DNA of 64,000 nt from Candidatus Nyctobacter psychrophilus (GTDB taxonomy: Bacteria; Vulcanimicrobiota; Vulcanimicrobiia; Vulcanimicrobiales; Vulcanimicrobiaceae), in the NCBI GenBank assembly GCA_014305025.1, contig JACRTY010000017.1, positions 62,001 through 126,000 on the forward strand. The letters run 5' to 3'. Position numbers and translations under genes: made by a program. Numbering within the stretch: position 1 is the first letter of the stretch; every line of letters starts with the position of its first letter. Of the stretch, positions 22,649 through 33,801 are shown piece by piece. Under the pieces are notes generated by a model, which was not told where the DNA came from, ran no database searches, and worked only from the letters and a program-made list of their open reading frames with translations.

Positions 22649-23380
22649 ATGAGCGTCGAGGCGGCATCCGCGCCTTCTACACGCAGCGGCCTTTCCACGC
22701 TATGGGACGTGATCGTCGCGCCCCAAAGCGCGTTTGCAGCGTTACGCGAACGCCCCACCTGGGTGTGGGCGTTCGTCGCCACGTCCGTTTTCGGCATCGC
22801 GGGCGCATTGTTGCAGTTGCCCGCGGGCGAACACATCGCCCGCAATCTCATCGCCCTCAATCCCAGCCACGATCCGAAAATCGCCGCTATGACGCCCGAG
22901 CAACGTCAAGCGGTCACGAATATCTCGGTCGCGACGCAACGCATCGCGACGTGGCTCTACCCCATCGGCGTTCTGGTGGCGATCGCGTGGGGCACGCTGA
23001 TCGCGCTGATTGCCAATGCCGCCGGTAAAGGCGACGGAACGTGGGGACGGCTCTTCGCCTTCATCGCCAACATCGCGTTCATTCGCCTCGGACTCGGAGC
23101 GTTCGTCACGGGCGTCCTCGTCGCGCTGCGCGGTCCCGCTGCCTTGGTCACGACGCGCGACCTGTTGACGGTGCTCCCCAGCCTCGCCTGGCTCGTGCCG
23201 GCCGGCAACGTCAAACTCGCGGCGTTCCTGGCGGTCTTCAACCCGTTTCAGATTTGGACGTTCGTCCTGATCGGCATCGGATTACCGATCTTCGCGCGCA
23301 TCGGGCGCACGCCGGCCTTCGTCGCCGCCGCCGTGATCGTGCTGACCGAAACCGCGATCAGCGTCGCCTCGGCGAAGTGA
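22649..23380 (+). CDS. Yip1-family membrane protein (second copy)
   Basis: A 243-residue protein with five or six membrane segments and the Yip1-type N-terminus 'LWDVIVAPQSAFAALRERPT'. A very strong AGGAGG site precedes the ATG. The loop between the first two segments is acidic/polar and about 60 residues long. Its stop overlaps the tolC-like start by four bases (GTGA), so it belongs to the export operon. Confidence 0.75.
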   Translation: MSVEAASAPSTRSGLSTLWDVIVAPQSAFAALRERPTWVWAFVATSVFGIAGALLQLPAGEHIARNLIALNPSHDPKIAAMTPEQRQAVTNISVATQRIATWLYPIGVLVAIAWGTLIALIANAAGKGDGTWGRLFAFIANIAFIRLGLGAFVTGVLVALRGPAALVTTRDLLTVLPSLAWLVPAGNVKLAAFLAVFNPFQIWTFVLIGIGLPIFARIGRTPAFVAAAVIVLTETAISVASAK

Positions 23381-25116
23381 CGCGATCGCCCGGCGCCATC
23401 GCCCTCGCGCTCGCCCTCATGCTTCCGGTATCGGCGGTTGCGGCTGCCGGTTCCGCACGCTCGACGCCGACCGCCCTACCCGTTCCCGATTTCACGCCCG
23501 CACCGGCGGAGTCGCCGGAGTCAAGCGGGAGCACCGAACCGAGCCCGGTCGCGGTGCCGGCGGCGGCAGTTGAACCGACGCCCGCCTCACCGAACGCGAG
23601 CACCATTCCGGAACCGGCCGGTTCACCGCAAGCCGTCGTTGCGCCCGGCAGCAGTCCCTCACCGCTGCCGCCCACGGCGCCGAGCGCCGCACCGCTGCCG
23701 GGCTTCAGCGGCGTGCCGGGCGCGCGTGTCGGGCGGACCTTCGACGGCTACTTCGCCGTCGCATACGCCCTCCAACATGCGCCGACGTTGCTGGCGCAAC
23801 GCGCCACGATCACCAGCGACGACGCAACGTATACGCGCGACCGCGCGGTGGAATTTCCGACGCTCGGCGGCACCCTGCAGAACCAGATCCAAAAGTCGAG
23901 CAACGTCAGCGGCTCGTTCGCTCAGTTCGGGATCGCGCCGGTCAACAATTTCTCGCAGAACACGGCGCAACTGCAATCGACCTACAACCTTTTCAACGGC
24001 GGCCAACAGCTCGTCGCGCAACAGGCGAGGCGCACGACGCAAGCCGCGCAATACGAGTTACGCCGCCTGGAAGAACAGACGGCGATCGCCGTTTCCAACG
24101 CTTTCTACAACCTCGCGGCCCTGCAAGAAGTCGTGGTTCTCGACAGCAACGACGTGCGCTATCAGCAGGCGTTGCTCGATGCGGCGCTTGCCAGTGAACG
24201 CGTCGGCCGCGTGGCGGGCGTGGACGTGCTGCGCGCGCAGGTGGCGCTGGGCCGCAGCAGCGCGGTGCTCGTGCAGGCGCGCGTCGACGAACGCAACGCG
24301 AGCGAAGCGCTCGCCGTGCAGATCGGCGCGCCGATCGGCTCGACCTTCGCCCTTCCCAAAGTGCTGCCCGAACCGCCGAAGCCCAAGACCAGCAGCGCCG
24401 AACTCGGCACGATCGCGAAGCTCAACCGCCCCGAAATTCTCGAAGCCAAGGCGAACTTCGACGCCTCCAAACTCGGCGACGCCGCGGTCGACAACGATCT
24501 GCGTCCGACCGTGCAGTTGGGCGGCTCGTTCGGCAGCCAGGTGTCGCCGACGTCGCTCGTGCAAGAGCAGCAGCAGATCGATGCGCAGAACGCCGCGGCG
24601 CTCGCCAGTTACCTCGCCGAGAGACAGCTCTTTCCGAACGTCCCGTTTCCGCCGCCCGTTCCCATTCCGCCGGTCAACCGGCAGCGCCCCGGCTTCTGGC
24701 AGTTCAACGTGACGTCCACCTTCGCCGCCCCCCTCTACGATTACGGTCAACGCGCAGCGTTGCACCATGCGGCGCGCGCCGCTATCGATGCCGCTCTCGC
24801 GTCGCTGTACAACGCGTACGATGCCGTCGTGGCCGACGTCGATGCGGCGCGGCGCAATCTCGATTCGGCCGACACGCGGCTGGGGATCGCTAAGCAAAGC
24901 GCCAGACTCGGCCGCGAGACGGCCCGCATCGCGCAGCTTCAGTATAAAAACGGCTTGGTGTCGTTTACCGATGCCACGCAAACCCAACAGACGGCGCTCT
25001 CGGCGGAGAACGACCTCATCGCCGCGCGCGTTACGTATGTCACGGCGCTGATCCGCCTGCGCGTCGCGCTCGCGCCGGCGGACACCGCCGCCGCCGCGGA
25101 CTTGAGAAATCTATGA
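23377..25116 (+). CDS. TolC-family outer-membrane efflux protein
   Basis: A 579-residue outer-membrane channel of the TolC type. A signal peptide (to about residue 25) is followed by an unusual 75-residue Pro/Ala/Ser linker. Two outer-membrane-efflux repeats of long helices follow ('AIAVSNAFYNLAALQEVVVL' in the first, 'RETARIAQLQYKNGLVSFTD' in the second). The start is GTG at 23377 inside the preceding stop. It probably forms the exit duct for the downstream adaptor and permeases. The linker could extend the N-terminus through the outer membrane or bind cell wall; this is an inference. Confidence 0.88.
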   Translation: MTRSPGAIALALALMLPVSAVAAAGSARSTPTALPVPDFTPAPAESPESSGSTEPSPVAVPAAAVEPTPASPNASTIPEPAGSPQAVVAPGSSPSPLPPTAPSAAPLPGFSGVPGARVGRTFDGYFAVAYALQHAPTLLAQRATITSDDATYTRDRAVEFPTLGGTLQNQIQKSSNVSGSFAQFGIAPVNNFSQNTAQLQSTYNLFNGGQQLVAQQARRTTQAAQYELRRLEEQTAIAVSNAFYNLAALQEVVVLDSNDVRYQQALLDAALASERVGRVAGVDVLRAQVALGRSSAVLVQARVDERNASEALAVQIGAPIGSTFALPKVLPEPPKPKTSSAELGTIAKLNRPEILEAKANFDASKLGDAAVDNDLRPTVQLGGSFGSQVSPTSLVQEQQQIDAQNAAALASYLAERQLFPNVPFPPPVPIPPVNRQRPGFWQFNVTSTFAAPLYDYGQRAALHHAARAAIDAALASLYNAYDAVVADVDAARRNLDSADTRLGIAKQSARLGRETARIAQLQYKNGLVSFTDATQTQQTALSAENDLIAARVTYVTALIRLRVALAPADTAAAADLRNL

Positions 25117-26654
25117 ATCGTCGTCGCAACACGCTGATCGTCGTCGCCGCGCTGGCACTGATCGTGATCGTCGGCTTCTTCGCCTCACGGCACGGCGCCG
25201 CGGCGATGCCCGTGCGCGAGGTCGTGGTGCATTACGGCGCCTTCCGCACGAAACTGCCTGAGACGGGCGTCGTGCAGTTGCCGCGAAGCATCACGATCCC
25301 GGCGTCGGCTGCCGGCAATCTCGGCCTGATCGAGGTGCACGCGGGGGAACGCGTGGCGGCGGGTCAGCTGCTCGCGACCATCATCAACGATCAACTGATC
25401 TCCAACCTGCACGACGCGCAGGACAACGTGCTCGCCGCGCAAGGCAAGGCGCAGAGCGTTTCCGAGACAAACGGCGTGCTGCCCGAACAGAACCGCTCGG
25501 CCGTGCTGCAGGCACAGGCCAACCTCGTCGCCGCGCGCTCGGCGCTGACGCAGGCGCGCCAAGACCTCGTCGCGGGCGCGCAATCGGGCCTGGGTTACGG
25601 CGGCCAAACGGCGCAAGAGCAACGCCTGGCCGCCGATACGGCGCTGGCCAAAGCGCAAACGGATTTGGGCGAAGCCAAGCGCACCTACGACGCCAACCAG
25701 TATCTGTACGCGCAAAAAGGCATCTCGCGCGATCTTCTGATGCAGTCGAAGGCGCGGTACGACGAAGCGCAGGCGACCTACGACCAAGCCCGCAGCGAAC
25801 GCCAGATTTTAGGGGGCACCCTGGCGCGTGAGAACGCCGTGCTGAGCGAACGCGTCCGTTCCGCGCAGGATAGTCTACGCGAATCCGAAGCGGCGCTCGC
25901 GTCGGCGCGCGCCAGTGCCAGCGAATCCAAAGCCGGCGACCTGCAATCCGCGCGCGCCGATTCGGAGCGCGCCGCGGCCGACCTCGCGTTTGCTCAGCGG
26001 CAAGTGGCGCGTTTACAAGTAACGGCGCCGCTGGCGGGGGTGATCGAAAGCGTTGCGTCGCAGCCGGGCGATTCGTTGCGGCCCGTGCAGCCGGGCGACG
26101 CCGTGACGGCGGGGCAAGCGCTCTTCACGATGGCTGCCGACGAGCGGTACATCGTGCGCACGAAGGTCGACGAGCAAGACATTGCCGCGGTCCGCGCCGG
26201 GCAGCGCGCCGTCGTCAGCGGCGAAGACTTCGGGACGGCGACCTTGGGCGGACGGGTCGTTTCGATTTCCCCCATCGCGCAAAAATCGGACGATCCGTCC
26301 AACACGTCGCGCCAAGTTCTTACGACCATTGCTCTCGACCGCACCTTGCCGTTTCTGCGCGACGGAATGACCGTCGACGTCGACATCGTCACGCACGATC
26401 AGCCGCACGTGCTCACCGTTCCAACCGATGCCGTTCGCAAGGACGATCGCGGCAACTACGTCTTTGTGGTGGACCGTGGCCGCGCCACGCGCACCGCGGT
26501 CAAGCTCGGCGCGCAGAACGATACGCAGGTCGTGGTGCTTTCCGGCCTGCATGCCGGCAACATCGTCGTCGATGACAAGGCGGCGACCGTGGCCGCCAAC
26601 GATCGCGTCACGCCGGCACCCTCGCCTTCGCCGGTGACTTCCGCCGGGCCATGA
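25113..26654 (+). CDS. Periplasmic adaptor (MacA/HlyD-like membrane-fusion protein)
   Basis: A 513-residue adaptor linking permease and TolC. It has one N-terminal membrane anchor (residues 8-24), a lipoyl half-motif ('GNLGLIEVHAGERVAAGQLL'), and a long coiled-coil hairpin (about 85-290, Ala/Gln/Glu-rich). The second lipoyl half ('LQVTAPLAGVIESVASQPGD') and beta-barrel/proximal domains ('LTVPTDAVRKDDRGNYVFVV') follow. The coiled coil is longer than in typical MacA. Overlaps of four bases at both ends place it in the operon. Confidence 0.88.
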   Translation: MNRRRNTLIVVAALALIVIVGFFASRHGAAAMPVREVVVHYGAFRTKLPETGVVQLPRSITIPASAAGNLGLIEVHAGERVAAGQLLATIINDQLISNLHDAQDNVLAAQGKAQSVSETNGVLPEQNRSAVLQAQANLVAARSALTQARQDLVAGAQSGLGYGGQTAQEQRLAADTALAKAQTDLGEAKRTYDANQYLYAQKGISRDLLMQSKARYDEAQATYDQARSERQILGGTLARENAVLSERVRSAQDSLRESEAALASARASASESKAGDLQSARADSERAAADLAFAQRQVARLQVTAPLAGVIESVASQPGDSLRPVQPGDAVTAGQALFTMAADERYIVRTKVDEQDIAAVRAGQRAVVSGEDFGTATLGGRVVSISPIAQKSDDPSNTSRQVLTTIALDRTLPFLRDGMTVDVDIVTHDQPHVLTVPTDAVRKDDRGNYVFVVDRGRATRTAVKLGAQNDTQVVVLSGLHAGNIVVDDKAATVAANDRVTPAPSPSPVTSAGP

Positions 26655-27844
26655 CGCGCTTCTGGGCCTACGCGCGCGAGGCGTTCGAAGCGATCTGGCG
26701 CAACCGCGCGCGCTCGATGCTGACGATGCTCGGCATGATCATCGGCACGGCGTCGGTCATCGCGGTGCTGGGCATCGGCAAGGCGGCGTCGGGCGGCATC
26801 AGCGGAACGCTGAACTCGCTCGGAAACCCCGGCTTCTTCGTGTCCGTCGATCCCGAGCAAGACGATCCCGCCGCCGCCGCCATCCAGTATCGCGACGCGG
26901 CCCTGGTCGCAGCCGACGATGCGGATATCGTCGCGCACGTCTTCCCGACCTATCAGCGTAATTTTCACATCGTGGCCAACGGCACGGACTACATCGGCAC
27001 CGCCGTCAGCCAAACGGATTACATCGTTGATTCGCTGCAATTGCGCGAGGGGCGGCGCATCGACTCTAGCGACGTGGCCACCGCTGCACGCGTCTGCCTG
27101 CTCGGGGAACCGATGGAACGCCGTTTCTTCGGCTCGGGCCAGGCCCTGGGTGCGACGGTGCGCATCGACGGCACGCGCTTCCGCGTGATCGGCGTGTACT
27201 CCGACGCGACCTCGAGCATCTTCAGCAGCGCCGGCGGCACCGACTACGCCGAGATGCCCTACTCGACGTTTCACGAACTCGTGCCGGGACCGGTTGACTC
27301 GCTCAACCTCTACGCCCAACCGGGAAAAACGCTCGACGACGTGCGCACCGCGGTCGTGGCGACCTTGCGGCACGCGCACGGTCCGCACGCTGCGTATCAG
27401 GTGCAGGATGCGCTGGCGTTCGAGGGTGCCTTCATCAAGACGATCGGCGTCGTCGGCATCGGGTTGACGGCCATCGGCGGGGTCGCACTGCTGGTCGCCG
27501 GCATCGGCGTGATGAACATCATGCTCGTCTCCGTCACCGAGCGCACGCGCGAGATCGGCATTCGCAAAGCGATCGGCGGCAGCCGGCGCGACATCGTGCT
27601 GCAGTTCTTGATGGAAGCGGTCATCCTGTCGCTGATCGGCGGCGGCCTCGGCATGCTGCTCGGCATCGCAATCGTGCTGCTGGCTTACGGCGTCGTCTCG
27701 GGTCTGCTCGGACCCGCGCCGATTCCCTGGCTGATCATCGTCGCGACGGCCGCCGGCTTCTCGACCTTCGTCGGCGTCATCTTCGGAACGTATCCCGCGA
27801 TGCGCGCCGGTAAGATGGACCCGATCCAAGCGCTGCGCTCGTAA
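26651..27844 (+). CDS. MacB-type ABC permease, first
   Basis: A 397-residue FtsX/MacB-type permease with no fused ATPase. It has an N-terminal membrane helix ('RARSMLTMLGMIIGTASVIA'), a periplasmic MacB core domain of about 200 residues, and three C-terminal helices containing the signature 'GIGVMNIMLVSVTERTREIG'. It probably pairs with the second permease as a heterodimer driven by the separate ATPase at 29057. Confidence 0.9.
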   Translation: MTRFWAYAREAFEAIWRNRARSMLTMLGMIIGTASVIAVLGIGKAASGGISGTLNSLGNPGFFVSVDPEQDDPAAAAIQYRDAALVAADDADIVAHVFPTYQRNFHIVANGTDYIGTAVSQTDYIVDSLQLREGRRIDSSDVATAARVCLLGEPMERRFFGSGQALGATVRIDGTRFRVIGVYSDATSSIFSSAGGTDYAEMPYSTFHELVPGPVDSLNLYAQPGKTLDDVRTAVVATLRHAHGPHAAYQVQDALAFEGAFIKTIGVVGIGLTAIGGVALLVAGIGVMNIMLVSVTERTREIGIRKAIGGSRRDIVLQFLMEAVILSLIGGGLGMLLGIAIVLLAYGVVSGLLGPAPIPWLIIVATAAGFSTFVGVIFGTYPAMRAGKMDPIQALRS

Positions 27845-27855
27845 GCAGTAGACGC

Positions 27856-29056
<1,201 letters not shown>

Positions 29057-29064
<8 letters not shown>

Positions 29065-29773
29065 CGGCGCCCGAGCGGTGGACGGCCCCGTGATTGCGAT
29101 GCGCGACATCGTCAAGACGTACAAGACGGGGACGCTCGAGGTGCCGGCGCTGCGCGGCGTCAGCTTCGATCTTGCCCGCGGCGAGTATGTCGCCATCATG
29201 GGACCGTCGGGTTCGGGGAAGTCGACGCTGATGAACCTCATCGGCTGCCTCGACCGGCCGACCAGCGGCACGTATCATCTCGACGGCATCGACGTCGGCA
29301 CCTTAGGCGATGATGCGCTGGCCGCCATCCGCCTCAAGAAGCTCGGCTTCGTGTTTCAGGGCTTCAACCTGCTGGCCCGTACGAACGCCCTCAAGAACGT
29401 CGCGCTGCCGTTGTTCTACGCGGGCGTCGGGGTGCGCGAGCGGGACCGGCGGGCCGCCGCGATGCTCGGGGAAGTCGGTCTGGGCGACCGCGCGACCCAC
29501 AAGCCGAGCGAGCTGTCCGGGGGACAGCAGCAGCGCGTCGCAATCGCCCGGGCGCTGGTCAACGATCCCGCCGTGCTGCTCGCTGACGAGCCGACGGGGA
29601 ACCTCGACTCGCAGACGAGTGAAGAGCTGATGGCGCTCTTTCTGCAGCTCAATCGGAGCGGGCGCACGATCATCATGGTGACGCACGATCCCGAAACTGC
29701 GCGCAACGCCGAGCGGGTCATACGCGTGCGGGACGGGCTGGTCGTGGCCGATGAGTCGAAAATGAGAATTTAG
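29057..29773 (+). CDS. MacB/LolD-type ABC transporter ATPase
   Basis: A 238-residue nucleotide-binding subunit. Walker A is GPSGSGKST (near residue 50), the signature is LSGGQQQR, Walker B is 'AVLLADEPTGNLDSQT', and the H-loop is 'MVTHDPE'. The family powers mechanotransmission-type export (MacB) or lipoprotein release (LolD). It is last in the run and serves the two permeases. Confidence 0.93.
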
Positions 29774-29864
29774 GGAAAACTGCCGCGACCGCGTGACCTG
29801 TGCCCGGCCGGCGAGTAGTTGGCCGGCAGAACGTTTCGACCCGAAGAAAGTGAAAGAACCGCTC

Positions 29865-31124
29865 ATGCAAAAATCCCGTATCGTCTCGACGGCGATCGTC
29901 GCCCTCATCGGCGCCATCATCGGCAGCTTCTCGATGATGCTGTTCGCGAGCACCCACTTCGCCGGCATCGCGGGCCCCGGCAACACGCCGCCGCAGGTCT
30001 ATGCCGCTCCGATTACCGCCGGCGGCAGCGACCAGCAACGGATCGTCAGCGCCGTCAGGCGCGTGGCCCCGTCGGTCGTGGCGCTCAACGTCACCGTCAA
30101 CGGGCAGCAAGTCGTTCCGCTCGACCCGTTCGCGCAGTTCTTCGGGCAGCAAGGGCCGCAGCAGGTGCAGCGCTATCGGGCGCGCGCGTCAGGTTCGGGC
30201 TTCGTCTACGCGCGCAACGGCGACGGCAGCGGACTCATCGTCACCAACGCCCACGTCGTGCGGCCGCCCACCGGCGGCACCGTTTCCGGCATCCAAGTCG
30301 TCTTCCGCAGCGGGCAGCGCGTGACCGGACATCTGTTCGCCGACAGCATCGGGGCCGATCTGGCGGTAATCAAGGTCGACGGCGTCAAGGACATGCCGCC
30401 GCCCATCGAAATCGCCGACTCCTCCAAACTCGAGGCTGGACAGTTTGCGATCGCCATCGGTGAGCCGTTCGAACTCAAGGAGTCCGTCTCGCTCGGCGTC
30501 GTCTCGGGCTTCAACCGCGACGAAACGATCGGCTCGGAAGCCGGCGGCGCGATCGACTTTAAGGGCCTGCTGCAGACCTCCGCTCCGATCAACCCGGGCA
30601 ACTCCGGCGGGCCGCTGATCGACACCGACGGGCGCTTGATCGGCGTCAACCAATCGACCGCCAATCCGGGCACCGCCCAAGGCATCGGCTTTGCGATTCC
30701 CTCGAACACCGTGCGCGAGCAGGTGGCGATGCTGCAGAAGAGCCCCGGAACGCACCAGGGCACGAACCAGGGCTTCATCGGCGTGGCGCTCGCCACCGTG
30801 ACGCCGGCGCTGAGCGTTCAGTTGAACTACCACGGCAAGGGCGTCGCCGTGACCCAAGTCGTGTCGGGGTCAGCCGCCGACCAGGCTGGGCTGCAGCCGG
30901 GCGACGTCGTGGTGCGCGCCAACGGCCAGGACATAACGAGCGACGCCCAATTACGTAAGGTCATCGAAGGCGTCAAACCGGGGCAGACGGTCAACCTCGA
31001 AGTCTGGAGTTCGGGCATCAAGAAGCTCGTCAGCGTCAAAGTCGTCGAGCGGCCGGCCGACGTCGGTGCGCTCGTTCCACAGCAGCAACAGCCCCAGCAG
31101 CAAGACCCCAACGCCGGCCCGTAA
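29865..31124 (+). CDS. HtrA/DegP-family trypsin-like serine protease with one PDZ domain
   Basis: A 419-residue envelope protease starting at ATG 29865. It has an N-terminal membrane anchor or signal (8-30) and a trypsin domain with the triad His in 'VTNAHVV', Asp in 'GADLAVIKV' and Ser in 'NPGNSGGPL'. One PDZ domain follows ('GKGVAVTQVVSGSAADQAGL'), then a Gln/Pro-rich tail. It degrades or refolds misfolded envelope proteins. It may be read from the export operon or from its own promoter in the 91-base gap. A strong terminator follows. Confidence 0.92.
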   Translation: MQKSRIVSTAIVALIGAIIGSFSMMLFASTHFAGIAGPGNTPPQVYAAPITAGGSDQQRIVSAVRRVAPSVVALNVTVNGQQVVPLDPFAQFFGQQGPQQVQRYRARASGSGFVYARNGDGSGLIVTNAHVVRPPTGGTVSGIQVVFRSGQRVTGHLFADSIGADLAVIKVDGVKDMPPPIEIADSSKLEAGQFAIAIGEPFELKESVSLGVVSGFNRDETIGSEAGGAIDFKGLLQTSAPINPGNSGGPLIDTDGRLIGVNQSTANPGTAQGIGFAIPSNTVREQVAMLQKSPGTHQGTNQGFIGVALATVTPALSVQLNYHGKGVAVTQVVSGSAADQAGLQPGDVVVRANGQDITSDAQLRKVIEGVKPGQTVNLEVWSSGIKKLVSVKVVERPADVGALVPQQQQPQQQDPNAGP

Positions 31125-31143
31125 CGCGGGCGGCGACAGTGTG

Positions 31144-31180
31144 GAGACCTCGTCGCGGCTGCGGCGAGGTCTCTGCTTTT
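31144..31180 (+). terminator. Rho-independent terminator after htrA
   Basis: GAGACCTCG and CGAGGTCTC form the base of a 13-bp stem (31144-31156 with 31161-31173, one T-G wobble) closed by a four-base loop. It is followed by TGCTTTT. It separates htrA from the dnaK operon. Confidence 0.85.
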
Positions 31181-31360
31181 GCGCTGAAGCAGAGGCACCG
31201 CGCGGCCGAAACCCTTAAAGGGTCCAGGCGTATCTAAGCTTACGGAAATAAGCAGCGCCGCGCTTAGAGACGGCGCATCCTTGAATGTCGGTAAGCGGCA
31301 AGGCAAAGCGTGAAATCGCGCGTAGCTGGTCCTCGGCGTTCGGAGCAGGAGTGAGAATTT
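31181..31360 (+). promoter_or_regulatory. dnaK leader region
   Basis: Between the htrA terminator and dnaK lies a short palindrome ACCCTTAAAGGGT (31211-31223) and a hairpin GCGCCG/CGGCGC (31255-31276). An AGGAG ribosome binding site lies nine bases before the ATG. I find no CIRCE element, and no promoter hexamers I would defend. Heat-shock control may use the palindrome or a dedicated sigma factor. Confidence 0.4.
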
Positions 31361-33229
31361 ATGGCAAAAGTGGTCGGAATCGACCTCGGCACGACCAATT
31401 CGGTCGTCGCGGTGATGGAAGGGCAGACGCCCACCGTCATCGCGAACTCGGAAGGCAGTCGCACGACGCCGTCGGTCGTCGCCTTCACCAAGACGGGCGA
31501 ACGCCTCGTCGGGCAACTGGCGAAGCGTCAGGCCGTCACCAACCCGGAGCGCACGATCAAATCGATCAAGCGGCACATGGGCACGGATTTCAAAGTCAAG
31601 ATCGACGGCAAGGACTATACGCCGCAAGAGATCTCGGCGATGGTCCTGCAAAAACTCGTCAACGACGCGTCGACGTATCTCGGCGACCGGGTGACCAAAG
31701 CGGTCATCACGGTGCCGGCGTACTTCAACGACGCGCAGCGGCAGGCGACCAAGGACGCGGGCCGCATCGCGGGACTCGACGTGCTGCGCATCATCAACGA
31801 GCCGACGGCGGCGGCGCTCGCGTACGGGCTGGATAAGAAAGGCTCCGAGACGATCCTCGTGTGGGACCTCGGCGGCGGAACCTTCGACGTTTCGATCCTC
31901 GAAGTGGGCGACGGCGTCTTCGAAGTGAAGTCGACCAACGGCGACACACACCTCGGCGGCGACGACTACGACGACAAGATCGTCACCTGGCTCGTCTCCG
32001 AATTCCGCAAGGATCAGGGCATCGATCTCTCCGGCGACAAGCAGGCCTTGCAACGCCTGACCGAAGCGGCGGAAAAAGCCAAGATCGAACTCTCGACCTT
32101 GACCTCGGCCAACATCAACCTGCCGTTCATTACGGCGGATCAAAGCGGTCCGAAGCACCTCGACATCACGTTGAGCCGCGCCGATTTCGAGCGCATGACC
32201 AGCGACCTGACCGATCGCATGGTGCAGCCGTTCAAGTCCGCGCTCGCCGATGCGAAGATCGACGTGAGCCAGATCAACGAGATCGTCATGGTCGGCGGTT
32301 CGACCCGCATGCCCGTGTGCCAAGACCTCGTCAAGAAGCTGACCGGTAAGGACCAACTCAATCAGTCGGTCAATCCCGACGAAGTCGTTGCGATCGGTGC
32401 GGCCATTCAAGCCGGCGTGCTCGCGGGCGAAGTCCGCGACGTGGTTCTGCTCGATGTTACCCCGCTGTCGCTCGGCCTCGAGACCCTCGGCGGCGTATTC
32501 ACGAAATTGATCGACCGCAACACGACGATTCCGACAAAGAAGTCGCAGGTCTTTACGACGGCCGAAGACGGTCAAACGTCGGTCGACATCGCGATCTTCC
32601 AAGGCGAGCGCGAGATGGCGCGCGACAACAAGAGTCTGGGCCAATTCCGGCTCGAGGGCATTCCGGCCGCGCCGCGCGGCGTGCCGCAGATTGAAGTCGC
32701 CTTCAACATCGATGCCAACGGCATCGTCAACGTGTCGGCCAAGGACCTGGGTACCGGCAAAGAACAGGCGATCACGATCACCGCATCGACGAATCTCTCG
32801 AAAGACGAAGTCGACCGGATGGTGCGCGACGCCGAAGCTTCGAGCGCGGAAGATGCGCGCAAGAAGGAAGAGGCGGAAACGCGCAATCAAGCTTCCAGCC
32901 TGATCTACTCGACGGAGAAATCGCTCAAGGAGATCGGCGACAAGCTCGAAGCCGGCGCCAAAGCCGACGTCGAGAACGCGCTGAACGATCTACGCGCCAA
33001 GAGCGAGAACGGCACGGCGGCCGAGATCAAGACCGCGACCGAAACCTTGCAGGCGGCATCGTATAAGTTGGCCGAGGCGCTGTATCAGAAGACCGGCGGT
33101 GCCGCGGGTGCGGCCGGGCCCAATGGAGCCGCGGCGGATGGAGCAGCGTCAAGCGACGGCGCGGTGAGCGGAGCAGAAGCACCGGCCGGCGACGACGTGA
33201 TCGACGCCGAGTTCAAAGAAGCGAAGTAG
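31361..33229 (+). CDS. dnaK: Chaperone DnaK (Hsp70)
   Basis: A 622-residue ATP-driven chaperone with all Hsp70 signatures: '[18 protein letters not shown]', '[15 protein letters not shown]', '[17 protein letters not shown]', the substrate-binding domain, and the terminal '[12 protein letters not shown]'. It is first in dnaK-grpE-dnaJ, so the whole Hsp70 cycle is encoded together. Confidence 0.98.
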   Translation: MAKVVGIDLGTTNSVVAVMEGQTPTVIANSEGSRTTPSVVAFTKTGERLVGQLAKRQAVTNPERTIKSIKRHMGTDFKVKIDGKDYTPQEISAMVLQKLVNDASTYLGDRVTKAVITVPAYFNDAQRQATKDAGRIAGLDVLRIINEPTAAALAYGLDKKGSETILVWDLGGGTFDVSILEVGDGVFEVKSTNGDTHLGGDDYDDKIVTWLVSEFRKDQGIDLSGDKQALQRLTEAAEKAKIELSTLTSANINLPFITADQSGPKHLDITLSRADFERMTSDLTDRMVQPFKSALADAKIDVSQINEIVMVGGSTRMPVCQDLVKKLTGKDQLNQSVNPDEVVAIGAAIQAGVLAGEVRDVVLLDVTPLSLGLETLGGVFTKLIDRNTTIPTKKSQVFTTAEDGQTSVDIAIFQGEREMARDNKSLGQFRLEGIPAAPRGVPQIEVAFNIDANGIVNVSAKDLGTGKEQAITITASTNLSKDEVDRMVRDAEASSAEDARKKEEAETRNQASSLIYSTEKSLKEIGDKLEAGAKADVENALNDLRAKSENGTAAEIKTATETLQAASYKLAEALYQKTGGAAGAAGPNGAAADGAASSDGAVSGAEAPAGDDVIDAEFKEAK

Positions 33230-33237
33230 TTTCGCTC

Positions 33238-33801
33238 ATGGACATCGACACGCAAGCTGCGGCGGAGGGCACCGAAGACCTCGGTGCCCCGGCCGCCGCC
33301 GATGGGCAATCCGATCTGGCCGCGGAATTGACCACCGCCAAGGCCCTCGCCGACGAGCGTTATGCGGACTTGCAGTACGCGCGCGCCGAAATCGACAACG
33401 TGCGCAAACGCGCCGAACGCAGCGCCTTGGAGCGACTCGCGTATACCCGCCGGCAATTGCTCGAGCGCTTCTTACCGGTGCTCGACAACCTGCAGCGCGC
33501 GCTCGCCTTCGACGATTCGGAGGGTCTGCGGGGCGGCTTGCAGGCCACCTTACGCGGCTTCGAAGGCGTGCTCGCGAGCGAGCAAGTGACGCCGCTCGAG
33601 ACGGTCGGAAAACCGTTCGATCCGCATGTCGCCGAAGCGATCGCCACGCGCGAAACGAGCGACTACGCCGACGACATCGTCATCGAAGAAGCGCAACGCG
33701 GCTACCGGATGGGCGACGATCTGCTGCGCCCGGCGATGGTCGTCGTTGCCAAGCACGTCACGCCGGTCGACGAAAGCACAGCGCCGGCACCCCTAGAGTG
33801 A
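33238..33801 (+). CDS. grpE: Nucleotide exchange factor GrpE
   Basis: A 187-residue cochaperone that releases ADP from DnaK. A long N-terminal helix ('[20 protein letters not shown]') leads into the beta-wing domain ending '[19 protein letters not shown]'. It begins eight bases after dnaK and overlaps dnaJ by four bases. Confidence 0.95.
   Translation: MDIDTQAAAEGTEDLGAPAAADGQSDLAAELTTAKALADERYADLQYARAEIDNVRKRAERSALERLAYTRRQLLERFLPVLDNLQRALAFDDSEGLRGGLQATLRGFEGVLASEQVTPLETVGKPFDPHVAEAIATRETSDYADDIVIEEAQRGYRMGDDLLRPAMVVVAKHVTPVDESTAPAPLE

Noticed and set aside
31181-31360. A CIRCE/HrcA operator before dnaK.
   Set aside because: No TTAGCACTC or GAGTGCTAA half-site was found. The palindrome present is unrelated.
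30827-32890. A 687-codon minus-strand open frame opposite dnaK and the end of htrA.
   Set aside because: It is antisense to conserved genes and its His/Asp/Arg-rich sequence is a codon-shadow product. Long antisense frames opposite dnaK are a known artefact.
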